From Microbacteriaceae bacterium (GTDB taxonomy: Bacteria > Actinomycetota > Actinomycetes > Actinomycetales > Microbacteriaceae): a stretch of 64,000 nucleotides of DNA. The notes under the pieces were generated by a model. It saw nothing but the letters and a program-made list of their open reading frames with translations. It had not been told where the DNA came from and did not search any database. The DNA is taken from positions 1-64,000 of the forward strand of contig JACMPQ010000050.1 in the NCBI GenBank assembly GCA_014377425.1, in the 5' to 3' direction. Below, one piece after another: positions 25,842 to 35,234 of the stretch. The position numbers and the translations under genes are program-made. How positions within the stretch are numbered: the first letter of the stretch is position 1; each line of letters starts with the position of its first letter.

Positions 25842-26770
25842 GCGCGCGGCCGTCAGTCAGCGTCATTATTTGCGCCTACACTCAAAAACGCTGGGATGAC
25901 GTGAACCTCGCCATTTCCTCGGCGCTGGACCAAGCCGACACCACCGACGTGATAGTGGTGATCGACCATGAACCGGAGCTGATGGTGCGGGTCCGACAGC
26001 AGTGGCCAGAGATTACCGTGCTGCCGAACAGTTCACGCCAAGGACTTTCGGGCGCGCGAAACACCGGGGTAGCGGCCTCTTCTGCCCAACTCGTGGCATT
26101 TCTTGACGACGATGCCACCGCTCAGCCCGGCTGGCTCGGTCGAATGGTGGATGTCTTCGCTGATCCGCGTGTGGTAGCGGTCGGCGGAAGCGCGCAGCCG
26201 CGCTGGCCCGCGGGAATCGCCCCGCAGACTCTCCCGGTTGAACTGCTCTGGGTGGTGGGCTGCACCTACCGGGGGCAGCCCACCGAGCGTTCTGAAGTGC
26301 GCAACGTAATCGGATGTTCGATGGCCTTTCGTCGCGATGAGCTGAACACCATCGGCGGGTTCAACCTCAACACCGGACGCGTCGGAACGATCCCGCTCGG
26401 TGCCGAAGAAACCGAGGTGTGCATCCGGCTTCGTCAGGCGGATTCATCGCGCCGAATCATTTTCGAACCCACCAGCCGCGTGAGCCATCGGGTTACCCCT
26501 GATCGGCTTACCTGGCGCTATCTGCGCCGACGAAGTTTCTTTGAGGGAATCTCCAAAGCCGCCCTCAGCCACAGCCTCGGGGCTAGTGATGCCCTGTCGA
26601 GTGAACGCAGCTACAGCACTCGAGTGCTGCCACGCGGTGCCCTCCGCGAAATCATTCAGGGCCGACCATTGGGGGCCGCTGCTATCGGCCTTTCTCTCCT
26701 TGCTGCAAGCTGCGGGTATCTCTACGGGCTCACCCGAGGCGCACGGTTGAGCAGCGCGCCGAGTGTTTGA
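25838..26770 (+). CDS. Glycosyltransferase family 2
   Basis: A 310-residue GT2 protein starting at a GTG that overlaps the previous stop (GTGA). It shows VSVIICAYTQKRWDDV (7-22), RQGLSGARNTGVAAS and the acidic motif LDDDA at 89-93. A hydrophobic segment near the C-terminus (GAAAIGLSLLAASCGYLYGL) could anchor it to the membrane. Tight coupling with the first glycosyltransferase suggests they add successive sugars to one repeat unit. Donor and linkage are unknown. Confidence 0.85.
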   Translation: MSARPSVSVIICAYTQKRWDDVNLAISSALDQADTTDVIVVIDHEPELMVRVRQQWPEITVLPNSSRQGLSGARNTGVAASSAQLVAFLDDDATAQPGWLGRMVDVFADPRVVAVGGSAQPRWPAGIAPQTLPVELLWVVGCTYRGQPTERSEVRNVIGCSMAFRRDELNTIGGFNLNTGRVGTIPLGAEETEVCIRLRQADSSRRIIFEPTSRVSHRVTPDRLTWRYLRRRSFFEGISKAALSHSLGASDALSSERSYSTRVLPRGALREIIQGRPLGAAAIGLSLLAASCGYLYGLTRGARLSSAPSV

Positions 26771-26814
26771 CCTGATCCCCACCCGCCTGACCCCTACCAA
26801 TCGAAGGTACGCCG

Positions 26815-28179
26815 ATGACCCTCAGCCTCCACCCTGCGATGCCGCGCTTCGCGGCACCCGATTGGGCCGGCGCCCAGTGGGTGGGGGGAATCGACAGGCG
26901 AGACACGCGGCACGATGAGATTCGGCTCCAGGATGCCGAAGGGTATACCCGGGCTCGCCTCCTGGTGCGAAACGGTCGAACCGTACTCGGGTTTGTGACC
27001 GTAGACGCTAGCAACGGCGGTGTCAACGGGGGTGAACTGCGCCGAGCGATTGAAAAACTTCCGGCTCGAGATCCTTCCCCGGTCTCAGCTCGACCTCCCA
27101 CGGCACGGTCGGTCACCGTCGTGGTCTGCACGCGAGACCGCCCCGATCACCTGCGCACCGCTCTGCAGTCGATCCTGGAGCTCGACTATCCAAACTTCAC
27201 CGTGCTCATCGTCGACAACGCCCCGCGAACGGCGAAAACCCACGACCTAGTTCGGGACGAATTTGCCGACCCGCGGGTGAGCTACCGATTGGCTCCGATT
27301 GCCGGAACCTCGCGCGCCCGCAACGTTGCACTCGTTTACGCCCCCGGCGACATCGTGGCCTACGTCGACGATGACGTCGTGGTCGACCGATATTGGCTCA
27401 CCGAGATTATGGCCGCCTTCGATTTGGCGGCGGATGTCGGCTGCGTCACCGGTCTTGTTCCCAGCGGCGAGCTTCGCACGAGGGTGCAGCAGAGTTTCGA
27501 CGAACGGGTGAGCTGGGCCAAGAACCTAGACCAAACCCTGTACCGTCTCAGCGCCCCGCCGCCGAACCTCCCGCTGTTTCCGTTTTGTATCGGTGACTAC
27601 GGAACGGGTGCTAACTTCGCGCTGCATCGTGAGACCGCTTTGGGCATCCTCGGGTTCGATTCCGCCCTCGGCGGGGGGGTACCCACCTACGGCGGCGAGG
27701 ACATCGACATTTTCGTGCGTACCCTGCTCTCCGGCGCTGCTCTCGTTGTGCAGCCGTCGGCCATCACCTGGCATCGCCACCGCGACGATCTTGCCGCACT
27801 CACCAAGCAGGCGCGGGGTTACGGCACCGGTCTGGGTGCTTGGGCCGCAAAATTGCTCTCCTCACGGCGCACCGCATGTCTCGTAATCGCTCGCGCCCCC
27901 CGCGCCCTCAAGCGACTCGTGGGGATTGCCCGCACCAAGCCCGGCCCCGACGCGGCAACTTCGATTACAGCGGATACCAGAACAACGAAAACAGCAGCCA
28001 CGCCCGATCCGGGCCAGCCGGATGAACTCTCCCGAGTGTTGGCTCGCATGGGCTGGATCGAACTGGCCAGCGTCTTCACCGGCCCGCTGCGACTGGCAGC
28101 CCTGCGTCGGGCCGGTTACGGCCACCTCAACATCGACGAACTCGCCGTCGCTCGATCGCTGACCCGGACAGTCACGTGA
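26815..28179 (+). CDS. Glycosyltransferase family 2 with extra N-terminal domain
   Basis: A 454-residue protein. Residues about 1-95 form a separate region ahead of the GT2 core, which begins VTVVVCTRDRPDHLRTALQS at 100 and has Asp185-187 (YVDDDVV). The C-terminal part (about 340-454) is charged and ends near another short conserved-looking stretch. N-terminal extensions like this occur in mycofactocin- or wall-polymer-type GT2 enzymes, but I cannot tie it to one. It follows the second GT2 gene by 44 bases and overlaps the next gene by 4. Confidence 0.8.
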   Translation: MTLSLHPAMPRFAAPDWAGAQWVGGIDRRDTRHDEIRLQDAEGYTRARLLVRNGRTVLGFVTVDASNGGVNGGELRRAIEKLPARDPSPVSARPPTARSVTVVVCTRDRPDHLRTALQSILELDYPNFTVLIVDNAPRTAKTHDLVRDEFADPRVSYRLAPIAGTSRARNVALVYAPGDIVAYVDDDVVVDRYWLTEIMAAFDLAADVGCVTGLVPSGELRTRVQQSFDERVSWAKNLDQTLYRLSAPPPNLPLFPFCIGDYGTGANFALHRETALGILGFDSALGGGVPTYGGEDIDIFVRTLLSGAALVVQPSAITWHRHRDDLAALTKQARGYGTGLGAWAAKLLSSRRTACLVIARAPRALKRLVGIARTKPGPDAATSITADTRTTKTAATPDPGQPDELSRVLARMGWIELASVFTGPLRLAALRRAGYGHLNIDELAVARSLTRTVT

Positions 28180-29171
28180 CCACGGCTGAAGGGTCGCTCG
28201 CCTGTGTCATTTTGGCGCACACCGACCCCGCCCAATTGCACCGGTTGATTAACGCTTTGGATCCGTTTCCCGTTTACCTGCACGTGGATTCGCGCGTGGC
28301 TACCGTCCAGCACACCGCCATGGTGACGGGGCTAAGCGATCGCTGTGTATTGCTGCCTCGAATCAAAACCGGGTGGGCCAAATTCGAAAACGTCGAGGCC
28401 GAAATCGCCGGGTATCGGGCGGCCCTCGCCGGAAGCACCGCGACCCACATTGCGCTACTGACCGGCACCGACTATCCGCTGGCTTCCACCGCCGAGATTT
28501 CACTAGTGCTCGGTGGGCTGCTCGGGCGTTCGGTGGCGAAGGTGTTTGCGCTCCCCTACCCGAATTGGGGCAAAAGCGGCGGCTTCGCTCGCCTGCGCTA
28601 CCGGCATTGGGCATACCAAAAACACATGCTTCGGGTGCCGCTACCGCGACGGCTACCGGAGGGCATCATCTTCTCCGGCGGATCCCAACTCAAGGTGCTC
28701 GCCCGCGGGCACGCTCAGGCCGTGGTGGACGCCTTCGACCACAATCCCGGGCTGGTGCGATTCTGGCGCCGCAGTTGGGTTGCCGACGAAACCTTCGTGC
28801 CGTCGATTTTGAGCACTCCACGCTTCTCACCGAATTGGGCGGCAGAGCACGTTTCGGCGGAACTCTGGTGGATCGGCTGGGATGACACTCCGAAAAAGAG
28901 TCCGCCCTGGTTGACCTTGGAGCACCGGCAGTCGGTACTTTCGCGGCGCAGTACTGCCGAGCAGCCCTTGGATCACCTGTTCGCGCGCAAATTTACGACC
29001 GGACAAAGCGATGATCTGCTCGCGTTGATCGATGTTTCGCTGCGGGGATCTAGCGCCGGTTTCCCAGCCACGAGCATCGCTGGGGATGTGGGCGCCGCTG
29101 GGGATGTGGGCGCCGCTACGGTTGCGGGCGTCTCTGCAGAGGCAACAGGGCAACGGCGTGACGAAATCTAG
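28176..29171 (+). CDS. GT14-like (Branch domain) beta-1,6-N-acetylglucosaminyltransferase
   Basis: The 331-residue protein resembles the core-2/I-branching family: LACVILAHTDPAQLHRLINAL (8-28), FPVYLHVDSRV, HIALLTGTDYPLAS, and WRRSWVADETFVPSIL. In bacteria this family adds branching or xylosyl/GlcNAc residues to surface polysaccharides; the exact sugar here is unknown. It starts at GTG 28176, overlapping the previous stop. Its C-terminus (about 300-331) has an 18-bp tandem repeat that encodes AGDVGA twice, beyond the folded domain. Confidence 0.8.
   Translation: MTTAEGSLACVILAHTDPAQLHRLINALDPFPVYLHVDSRVATVQHTAMVTGLSDRCVLLPRIKTGWAKFENVEAEIAGYRAALAGSTATHIALLTGTDYPLASTAEISLVLGGLLGRSVAKVFALPYPNWGKSGGFARLRYRHWAYQKHMLRVPLPRRLPEGIIFSGGSQLKVLARGHAQAVVDAFDHNPGLVRFWRRSWVADETFVPSILSTPRFSPNWAAEHVSAELWWIGWDDTPKKSPPWLTLEHRQSVLSRRSTAEQPLDHLFARKFTTGQSDDLLALIDVSLRGSSAGFPATSIAGDVGAAGDVGAATVAGVSAEATGQRRDEI
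29079..29114. repeat. Perfect 18-bp tandem duplication at the GT14 gene end
   Basis: The segments 29079-29096 and 29097-29114 are identical and in frame, encoding AGDVGA twice in the C-terminal tail. Confidence 0.9.
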
Positions 29172-30756
29172 CCGCAGCGACGCCCCACGCGGGCTGCACC
29201 GCGAGCACCCGGCCTCATCCCGCCGCGCACCCGCATCCACTGGCTCGCGCGTATTCCGCCGCGCACCCGCATCCATTAGCACGCCCGATGCCGCCGGCCC
29301 AACCGCGCCCACCACCCCAACCACGGCCACCGGCACCGGCACCGACACCGCGGCACCCTCCGGGATGTTCGGCCGTGGTTTGCTCTACGTCGTGGTCTGG
29401 TCACTGCAATTGGTAGCCGGAACGATTGTGTCGCCGATTCTCGCGCACGTGATGGCGCCGGCAGAGTTTGGCGCACTGGCCACGGCGATCGCCCTATATC
29501 AGGTGCTCAGCGTGTTGGCGCTGCTCGGAATAGACCAGGCCATTGTGTTGCAGCGCGCCGGCGATCACGACAGTCGGCCCGCACGTGGGCTGATCACCGT
29601 GGGAATCGTCGTGTCGCTCGTGGTGTCGCTCGCCGTCGCGGTCAGCGCGCCTCTCTGGCGCGAGGCGCTCGGCTTCGGCAACTACCCCACCCTCGTTCTC
29701 GCGGTGGTGTTGTGGACTGCGCCCGGTGCCATCGTGCAGGTCATGCTCGCGCTTCTGCTTACCGAAGACCGCATTCGGCCTTTCGCACTGATCAGCGCTC
29801 TGGCGGCGGTGGGCGGCCAGGTGGTGGGAATCGTGCTGCTGCTGACGGTGCACAACGACGCCACAACCTATGCGTTCGGCGGCGTCGCAAGCCAAGCTCT
29901 GGCAATGGTTGTCGGGCTGTTCGTCACCAAACCGCGGCTGCGGGGGCTGATCAACCGCGAGGTCACCGTGCGTGCTGTCCGCATCGGCATTCCGCTATCG
30001 CTGAGCGCTCTGGCCTATTTCGTTTTGAACGCCGGCGACCGCGTGGTGATCCAGAGCATTTTGGGTCCGGTGGCGGTTGGCCGCTACCAGGTGGCCTACG
30101 TAGTCGGCTCCGTGGTTATTCTGCTGCTCACCTTCACGAGTGCTGCTTGGGCCCCGCGCTTTGCCGCCCTCGAGAGTCCAGCCGCGCGCACCGCCCTCGC
30201 CCAAACCACCCGCAACGAGTTATACCGCCTGATGATGCCGGTGATTCTCGGCATCACCCTCGGTGCACCCCTCGCGCTGCGTCTCGTAGCGCCGGCGAGT
30301 TTTCGCCTCGAGAGCCTGCTCGTGATTGTCTTTCTAATCGCGCTGACTGCATTTCCGGTGGCCGCGAGCGGGGCATCCGGTCGACTCCTCATCACACTAC
30401 GGCGGGGTAAAACCGTGGGCGCGATTGCCGTTGGCGCCGCGATTGTCAACCTCGGTCTCAATCTTCTGCTGGTGCCCCGGCTAGGAATTGTCGGGTCGGC
30501 GCTCTCCACTTTCGCCTCCTACACCCTGCTGAGTTTCCTGCAATTGCGTGCGCTGCCCACGGGCACTAATTTTCGTGGCGCACCCTGGGCCGTTGTGCGC
30601 GGGGTAGCCCTGTGCGTGACTGCTTCGGCTCTCACGCTTCTACTGCCACAGTCACTCGAGTTCAATATCGGCCGCCTCGTGATTGCCCTCGCCTGCCTAC
30701 CCTGGTTCTTGATGCGACTGGGGCGGGCCCGCAAACTCCCCCAGCTCGCCCCGTAG
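29158..30756 (+). CDS. Polysaccharide flippase, MOP superfamily (Wzx-like)
   Basis: From about residue 75 the protein is a polytopic membrane protein with some 12-14 hydrophobic segments (LLYVVVWSLQLVAGTIVSPI, VGIVVSLVVSLAVAVSAPLW) and the MOP layout seen in O-antigen/teichoic acid flippases. It would move lipid-linked repeat units to the outer face. GTG 29158 (14-base overlap with the GT14 gene, CAGGG seven bases upstream) gives 532 residues with a Ser/Pro/Thr/Arg-rich N-terminal tail of about 70 residues; ATG 29365 would start just before the first membrane segment. The start is therefore uncertain. Confidence 0.85.
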   Translation: MTKSSRSDAPRGLHREHPASSRRAPASTGSRVFRRAPASISTPDAAGPTAPTTPTTATGTGTDTAAPSGMFGRGLLYVVVWSLQLVAGTIVSPILAHVMAPAEFGALATAIALYQVLSVLALLGIDQAIVLQRAGDHDSRPARGLITVGIVVSLVVSLAVAVSAPLWREALGFGNYPTLVLAVVLWTAPGAIVQVMLALLLTEDRIRPFALISALAAVGGQVVGIVLLLTVHNDATTYAFGGVASQALAMVVGLFVTKPRLRGLINREVTVRAVRIGIPLSLSALAYFVLNAGDRVVIQSILGPVAVGRYQVAYVVGSVVILLLTFTSAAWAPRFAALESPAARTALAQTTRNELYRLMMPVILGITLGAPLALRLVAPASFRLESLLVIVFLIALTAFPVAASGASGRLLITLRRGKTVGAIAVGAAIVNLGLNLLLVPRLGIVGSALSTFASYTLLSFLQLRALPTGTNFRGAPWAVVRGVALCVTASALTLLLPQSLEFNIGRLVIALACLPWFLMRLGRARKLPQLAP

Positions 30757-30821
30757 TGGCGCTCACCCAGCAGTTGCGTCAGCACCATACCGACGACGGG
30801 GACGCGGGGCAGGAAACAGAA

Positions 30822-30857
30822 ACCGGGTACCGCCCACATCAGTGAGCGGCACCCGGT
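30822..30857. terminator. Bidirectional hairpin between flippase and GH16 genes
   Basis: ACCGGGTACCGC (30822-30833) and GCGGCACCCGGT (30846-30857) pair over 12 bp with one mismatch around a 12-nt loop, between two convergent genes. No T run is seen. Confidence 0.6.
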
Positions 30858-30877
30858 CGGCTGAGATCGGAACCGGA

Positions 30878-31987
30878 TCAGGGCGCGTACTTGTAAATCG
30901 ATACCCAGTTAATGAGTAGATGTCCGTTGACCCACGATTCCGGGGGCTTCGGACCACCGTCGGTCGCCACCTGCATTACCCAGTGCAGCGGCTTGTACGG
31001 AATGTTGTTCGTCGTCTGGCCGACCAGCATGCCATCGATGAAGAATTTGATCGACGAGGGTCGCCACTCCGTTGTGTAGGTGTGCCAGACGGTGTAATCG
31101 GTGGTCGCATTCGGCATAAAGTAGCAGTTTCGCTCCGGGTGATCGCCAAGGCAATGGTTAAACCCCTTGGCAACATCGTCGAGCCCGCCCTCGGGGAAAT
31201 CGATTTCACCGTCGCTCCAGTTTTCCGCATCACTCCACATGATGAAACCGAGACCGTAACCGGGTAGCGGATCGGACTTCATCCGAACGCTGTAACGGCC
31301 GTAGACCTGCCCCGGGCCGTCCACCAGGGGCAGCGGTGCGGCGCCGAGTGGACGCCCATTTTCGGTGTGCAGGTTGAGGTCGAGCACACCGTCGTGGGCA
31401 GAAATAATGCTTTGGTCGTAGTCACCACGATGAGAGGTATCAGGGAATCCGTCGTAGCTGACCCACTTATTGGCGTACGGACCAGGAAATGAGCCGCGCG
31501 CCACCGGAGCGTCAAAATCTTCGGTAAAGATTTGCTTCCAGCCGGGTAAATCCCCGATCGGAAGATTTTCTCGTTTGTACCCCGGTGCCACCTGAAATGT
31601 CTTTTGACCTCCGGCCGCGATCCAGGTGCTGTCGTACTTCACGCAGGCCCAGTAGGTGTAGCTACCCCCGGCGAAATTCGCGCTGCCGGTGAGCTTGGTG
31701 CCCGCGGTACTGAGCCACACGGCTCCCGACCGGGGGAAATCGACGTTGCCGCCGGAGGAATCGCGCACGCAAATACCCGCCTCTTCGACGGTTCTGGATG
31801 CGGCTGGCCAGACCGTTACAGACGCCGTTGCGGTGGAGTTTCGCACGGTCGCGGTGAGTCCGCTTGCGTCGACGCTGGCGGCCGACGCAGAAATTGCCGG
31901 GCTGATCACCAGCCCGGCAACGAGAACGAGTCCGAGAAAACCCGCTCGCGTGCGGGTAGGACTCAGAGTGTGGTGAATCTTCGACAA
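30878..31987 (-). CDS. Secreted glycoside hydrolase family 16
   Basis: A 369-residue exported enzyme: signal peptide (FLGLVLVAGLVISPAISASA), an N-terminal beta-rich domain (about 38-135), then a GH16 domain with the catalytic ExDxxE as Glu261, Asp263 and Glu266 (SDGEIDFPEG), Glu261 being the expected nucleophile. GH16 enzymes cut or transfer beta-1,3/1,4-glucans and related polymers. The start is a TTG at 31987 with GGAAAG five bases upstream. It is convergent to the polysaccharide cluster, so it may trim the polymer made there; this is inference. Confidence 0.9.
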   Translation of the reverse strand: MSKIHHTLSPTRTRAGFLGLVLVAGLVISPAISASAASVDASGLTATVRNSTATASVTVWPAASRTVEEAGICVRDSSGGNVDFPRSGAVWLSTAGTKLTGSANFAGGSYTYWACVKYDSTWIAAGGQKTFQVAPGYKRENLPIGDLPGWKQIFTEDFDAPVARGSFPGPYANKWVSYDGFPDTSHRGDYDQSIISAHDGVLDLNLHTENGRPLGAAPLPLVDGPGQVYGRYSVRMKSDPLPGYGLGFIMWSDAENWSDGEIDFPEGGLDDVAKGFNHCLGDHPERNCYFMPNATTDYTVWHTYTTEWRPSSIKFFIDGMLVGQTTNNIPYKPLHWVMQVATDGGPKPPESWVNGHLLINWVSIYKYAP

Positions 31988-32276
31988 ATTTCTTTCCGTT
32001 CGCTAGGGACGATTGGAGCTTGGGCGTGGCGGAAGTGAAACACCCGCCGAGAGCTGTCCCCCACCGAGGGCTAGTGGGGGTCGATATCGGCTAGTTCACA
32101 GGGATGTTCGCCGTATCTTCGGAGATTGCCTGGACTATCGTAGACGAACACTCGGACCGCATCGGTCACACCTGCAATGGGCAAATCTTAATAGGCGCCA
32201 AAATTTATCGGATCTTGCCACGAGTGAGATCGCAGTTCCCGATGCCTTCTCGGCACTCATTAGGAGGTAATCGCCC
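31988..32276. other. Divergent intergenic region, GH16 gene and membrane protein
   Basis: It has no supported gene. It contains a hairpin CCCCCAC (32058-32064)/GTGGGGG (32074-32080) and a near-perfect ribosome site AGGAGG (32262-32267) nine bases before the GTG at 32277, which fixes that start. Promoters for both divergent genes must lie here; I could not define them. Confidence 0.55.
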
Positions 32277-34460
32277 GTGCAATTCCCAGCGCCAACTGCG
32301 CCAGCCCGCCTGCGCCCACCGGCCTCGAACCGGGGGCAAAGCCTCGGGCCGCCCCAGCCGCTGACCTTTCGACCGGATGCCGCGGCTCTGATGTCTGCGA
32401 CACACCGACTTTCGATCGCTGGCGTGGTGTTGACAACGCTGCTGTTGATGGGAGTTTCCGTCGCGTTTGGTATGGCACCTCTGCAGGGGTGGACGGTCGG
32501 GCTGTTCCTCCTGCTCGAGTTGGGCATTGCACCCTGTCTCCTTTTGGCGCCGATGGCTCCCCTTTGGTTCAGCCTTTTGGCGATCACGACGAGCCTTACT
32601 GCTACCGTTGCCATCGGGTTCAGCATGGCCCTCTCCGCCCTGTGGCACCCCACGGTCGCCCTGTGGGCTGTTGTGATTGTGACCCTGGGGATGCTCGCGG
32701 TATCGATTCGACGTGATTTGCGTGTTCTGCGCAACAGCGGCATTACCGCAGCGGTGAAGACCCCCGGACAGGCGGTACGCCGTCTCACGATTGCGGGGGT
32801 CGGGATTGTTTTGCTGGCCGCCCTTGCCCAGCAGACAATCCCGCAACCCGGAGGTCTGTTCTCTTCCCTGAACGTCTTTTGGTACCTCGGGCTGATTGTG
32901 CTGGTCACCGCCGCCGTCTGGGCGAAGCGCGCAGCCAGCAGTCCGGCATTTCCGGTTCTTGCGCTTTCTGGGATCGTGGTGCTCTCGCAGGCTGTTGTCT
33001 ATGGCTCGCCCGCGGTGATGTCCGCTGCGCGCCACGTAGGAATTGTCGACTACATCCGCTCAAACCACCAGGTCAACACCGGTCTGGATATTTACCAGGC
33101 CTGGTCGGGCTTGTTCGCCGGCATCGCCTGGATCTGCGATGCCGCGAATATTTCGGATGCGATGACTGTCGCTACCTGGTGGCCGGTAATTTTGAGCCCG
33201 GCAATTGCCCTTGCTACCGCCGCCCTAGCCAGCCGGTGGGTTGTCGGCCCGCACCGGATTTGGTGGGTCGCCGCGATTTCCGCACTCACGGGCTCGCTCA
33301 ACATCGTCTACTTCTCACCCCAATCTTTCGGCTACTTCCTCGCCCTGGTGATTTTTGCGTTGACGCTCACAGAGCGCCGGGCGGAACGGATGACTTTGCT
33401 CCGAGCGCCGCGCGGCATGGTGGCGTTCATTCTCCTGGTCTCCATCATCATGGCGGTGTCGCACCAAATCTCGCCCTACCTCACCGTCGCCGCGCTCGGC
33501 GTTTTCTGGCTGTTTGGCTACCTGCGACCCTGGTGGATGCTGTTGGTGGTGCTGGTGCCGGCGCTCGTCTGGGCCGGCCTGAATACCGCCGTGCTGGGGC
33601 GCTTTCTCTCCATCGGCGCGATCGGCAATCTGTTTCAGAATCTGCAGCCTCCGAAGCACTCCTTTGCCACTCTTCCAACGCCCGCCGTAACGACCCTCGC
33701 CTTCGCGATCCCGGCGGTCCTGCTGGTGGTTGTCGGCCTTCTGGCGGTATTCTCCCTGCTGAGACTTCGCACCCGCTTCGCCTGGTCACTGGCTCTCGCA
33801 GCGCTCAGCCCCGCAACCCTTTTCGCGGCTACCGATTACGGGCAGGAGGGCATTTTTCGCGTGGTGCTCTTCGCCGGCCCCTGGCTGGCGATCCTGGTAG
33901 CGGCAAATGCGTGGCCGTTCGTGCGTGCGACCGTGCCCGCGGCGGCAGCGGGCCTCGCCGTACTTCTCGGAGTTAATATTTACGGTCAGACCGCATTGGA
34001 TTGGAACCGTGTGGTAACCCCGGACGCGGCACGGGCGTTGAAGATTTTTGAATCCTCTGCGCCAGGCATACCCGCTTCTCGTGGAGCAACAGCACTCTTC
34101 GACCGGGAGAGCTCCGTGCTCCTGCTCACCGGTACCGCCAACGCTGCTCCGCAAACCATTACGGGCCGGTACCTCGAAGTGCAGTACGTGTCCCGGGAGA
34201 TTTTCGGTCGGTACCCCTCCTCGTCCGAGAGCTACGACGCGGCAGCCGATGTTGACCAGCTCACACTCAAATACGAGGACAGCTTCGAAGCCTCCCGCCT
34301 CTTCGCCTTGGTTTCCACCTCGATCGGCGCCTACGACGAACGCTACGGATTTCAGAGTTACGCAGACTACAAAAAGCTAGCCACGGCTATGGCGGAGTCA
34401 CCCCGGTGGAAGCCGGTGGTGACTGGACCTACGGCCACCCTGTATGAACTGCTCGGGTAG
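32277..34460 (+). CDS. Large polytopic membrane protein of the polysaccharide cluster
   Basis: A 727-residue protein with about 13 hydrophobic segments from residue 43 to 575 and a C-terminal soluble part (about 580-727), likely extracytoplasmic (DRESSVLLLTGTANAAPQ, SREIFGRYPSSSESYDAAAD). It starts at GTG 32277 behind AGGAGG. I do not recognise the family. The layout (many membrane spans, large outer loops, a loop motif SNHQVNTGLDIYQAW) and its place beside glycosyltransferases and a flippase would suit a polymerase or GT-C-type transferase. That is inference from topology and context only. Confidence 0.75.
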   Translation: MQFPAPTAPARLRPPASNRGQSLGPPQPLTFRPDAAALMSATHRLSIAGVVLTTLLLMGVSVAFGMAPLQGWTVGLFLLLELGIAPCLLLAPMAPLWFSLLAITTSLTATVAIGFSMALSALWHPTVALWAVVIVTLGMLAVSIRRDLRVLRNSGITAAVKTPGQAVRRLTIAGVGIVLLAALAQQTIPQPGGLFSSLNVFWYLGLIVLVTAAVWAKRAASSPAFPVLALSGIVVLSQAVVYGSPAVMSAARHVGIVDYIRSNHQVNTGLDIYQAWSGLFAGIAWICDAANISDAMTVATWWPVILSPAIALATAALASRWVVGPHRIWWVAAISALTGSLNIVYFSPQSFGYFLALVIFALTLTERRAERMTLLRAPRGMVAFILLVSIIMAVSHQISPYLTVAALGVFWLFGYLRPWWMLLVVLVPALVWAGLNTAVLGRFLSIGAIGNLFQNLQPPKHSFATLPTPAVTTLAFAIPAVLLVVVGLLAVFSLLRLRTRFAWSLALAALSPATLFAATDYGQEGIFRVVLFAGPWLAILVAANAWPFVRATVPAAAAGLAVLLGVNIYGQTALDWNRVVTPDAARALKIFESSAPGIPASRGATALFDRESSVLLLTGTANAAPQTITGRYLEVQYVSREIFGRYPSSSESYDAAADVDQLTLKYEDSFEASRLFALVSTSIGAYDERYGFQSYADYKKLATAMAESPRWKPVVTGPTATLYELLG

Positions 34461-34599
34461 CTTCCGGGAAAAGAAGCCGAACGAGGGTATCGCCGTCACC
34501 GGTTCAGCACCATCAACACAGAATTCCTACCGAGCTGTGAATTGAGCTGTTTTAGACTGAAAAAGCTTCATTAACCTTCTCCCGAAAGCAGGTGCCCCC

Positions 34600-34770
34600 A
34601 TGGGACTCGATGACAAGATTCGCAATGCCGCTGAAGACATCACCGGCAAAGCCAAAGAGGCGGTCGGTCGCGCCTCCGACAACGACTCCCTCAAAACCGA
34701 GGGAAAAGCAGACCAGGCGTCTGCAGACCTGAAGAAGGCCGGCGAAAACGTCAAAGACGTTTTCACATAA
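34600..34770 (+). CDS. CsbD-family stress protein
   Basis: A 56-residue hydrophilic protein beginning MGLDDKIRNAAEDITGKAKE and continuing with KTEGKADQASADLKKAGENV, the CsbD pattern of repeated charged helices. CsbD proteins are general stress proteins of unknown mechanism, often under an alternative sigma factor. The ATG has AGGTG six bases upstream and a strong terminator follows. It stands alone. Confidence 0.9.
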   Translation: MGLDDKIRNAAEDITGKAKEAVGRASDNDSLKTEGKADQASADLKKAGENVKDVFT

Positions 34771-34795
34771 CCCAGCCGGTTAGTCCATAGCAGTA

Positions 34796-34825
34796 GAAAT
34801 GCCCCGCCGTTTAGCGGGGCATTTC
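34796..34825. terminator. Terminator after the csbD-like gene
   Basis: GAAATGCCCCGC (34796-34807) and GCGGGGCATTTC (34814-34825) form a perfect 12-bp stem with a 6-nt loop; the A and T tails allow use from both sides. Confidence 0.85.
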
Positions 34826-34926
34826 TTGCGTTTGTGACAAGTTTCAGCGGCCATTGCGTTTTAGGCCACCGCACTATGGGCATTTTCTTTCACGGCCATC
34901 AGCGCTTCAGCGCAAGCCGCGACAGC

Positions 34927-35181
34927 CTAGTGTTCGGTTTCCGACGAACTTTCCAGCTCCGAGTCCACGTAGCTGCCGGCATCATTGCCGCCCTCTCGTC
35001 CCTCAGATACCGTTCCGCTGCCGTCGCCGTGATCTACCGGGTGCACGAAGTCTGCGGACTCCTGATCGCTGGCAGAACTTCCCGGCCGGGCAGAGTGCTT
35101 GGTGTTTGACGGGCTGGGCTGCTCGGAAGCCGAAACGTGGTCGGTGGTGTGGTCGTGGTCGGAGCCATCGTGATCAGTCAT
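34927..35181 (-). CDS. Small acidic, disordered-looking protein
   Basis: An 84-residue frame rich in Asp, Ser, His and Glu (MTDHDGSDHDHTTDHVSASE, ending SELESSSETEH) with no hydrophobic segment. GGAACG stands directly before the ATG. It has no recognisable domain; the His/Asp-rich N-terminus could bind metal, and it lies directly downstream of an iron transporter gene on the same strand. Whether it is expressed is uncertain. Confidence 0.5.
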   Translation of the reverse strand: MTDHDGSDHDHTTDHVSASEQPSPSNTKHSARPGSSASDQESADFVHPVDHGDGSGTVSEGREGGNDAGSYVDSELESSSETEH

Positions 35182-35234
35182 CGTTCCAAGCTACGCCTCG
35201 ACCTGAGCTTGTGCTAGGTGCATCTTCCCCGGAA

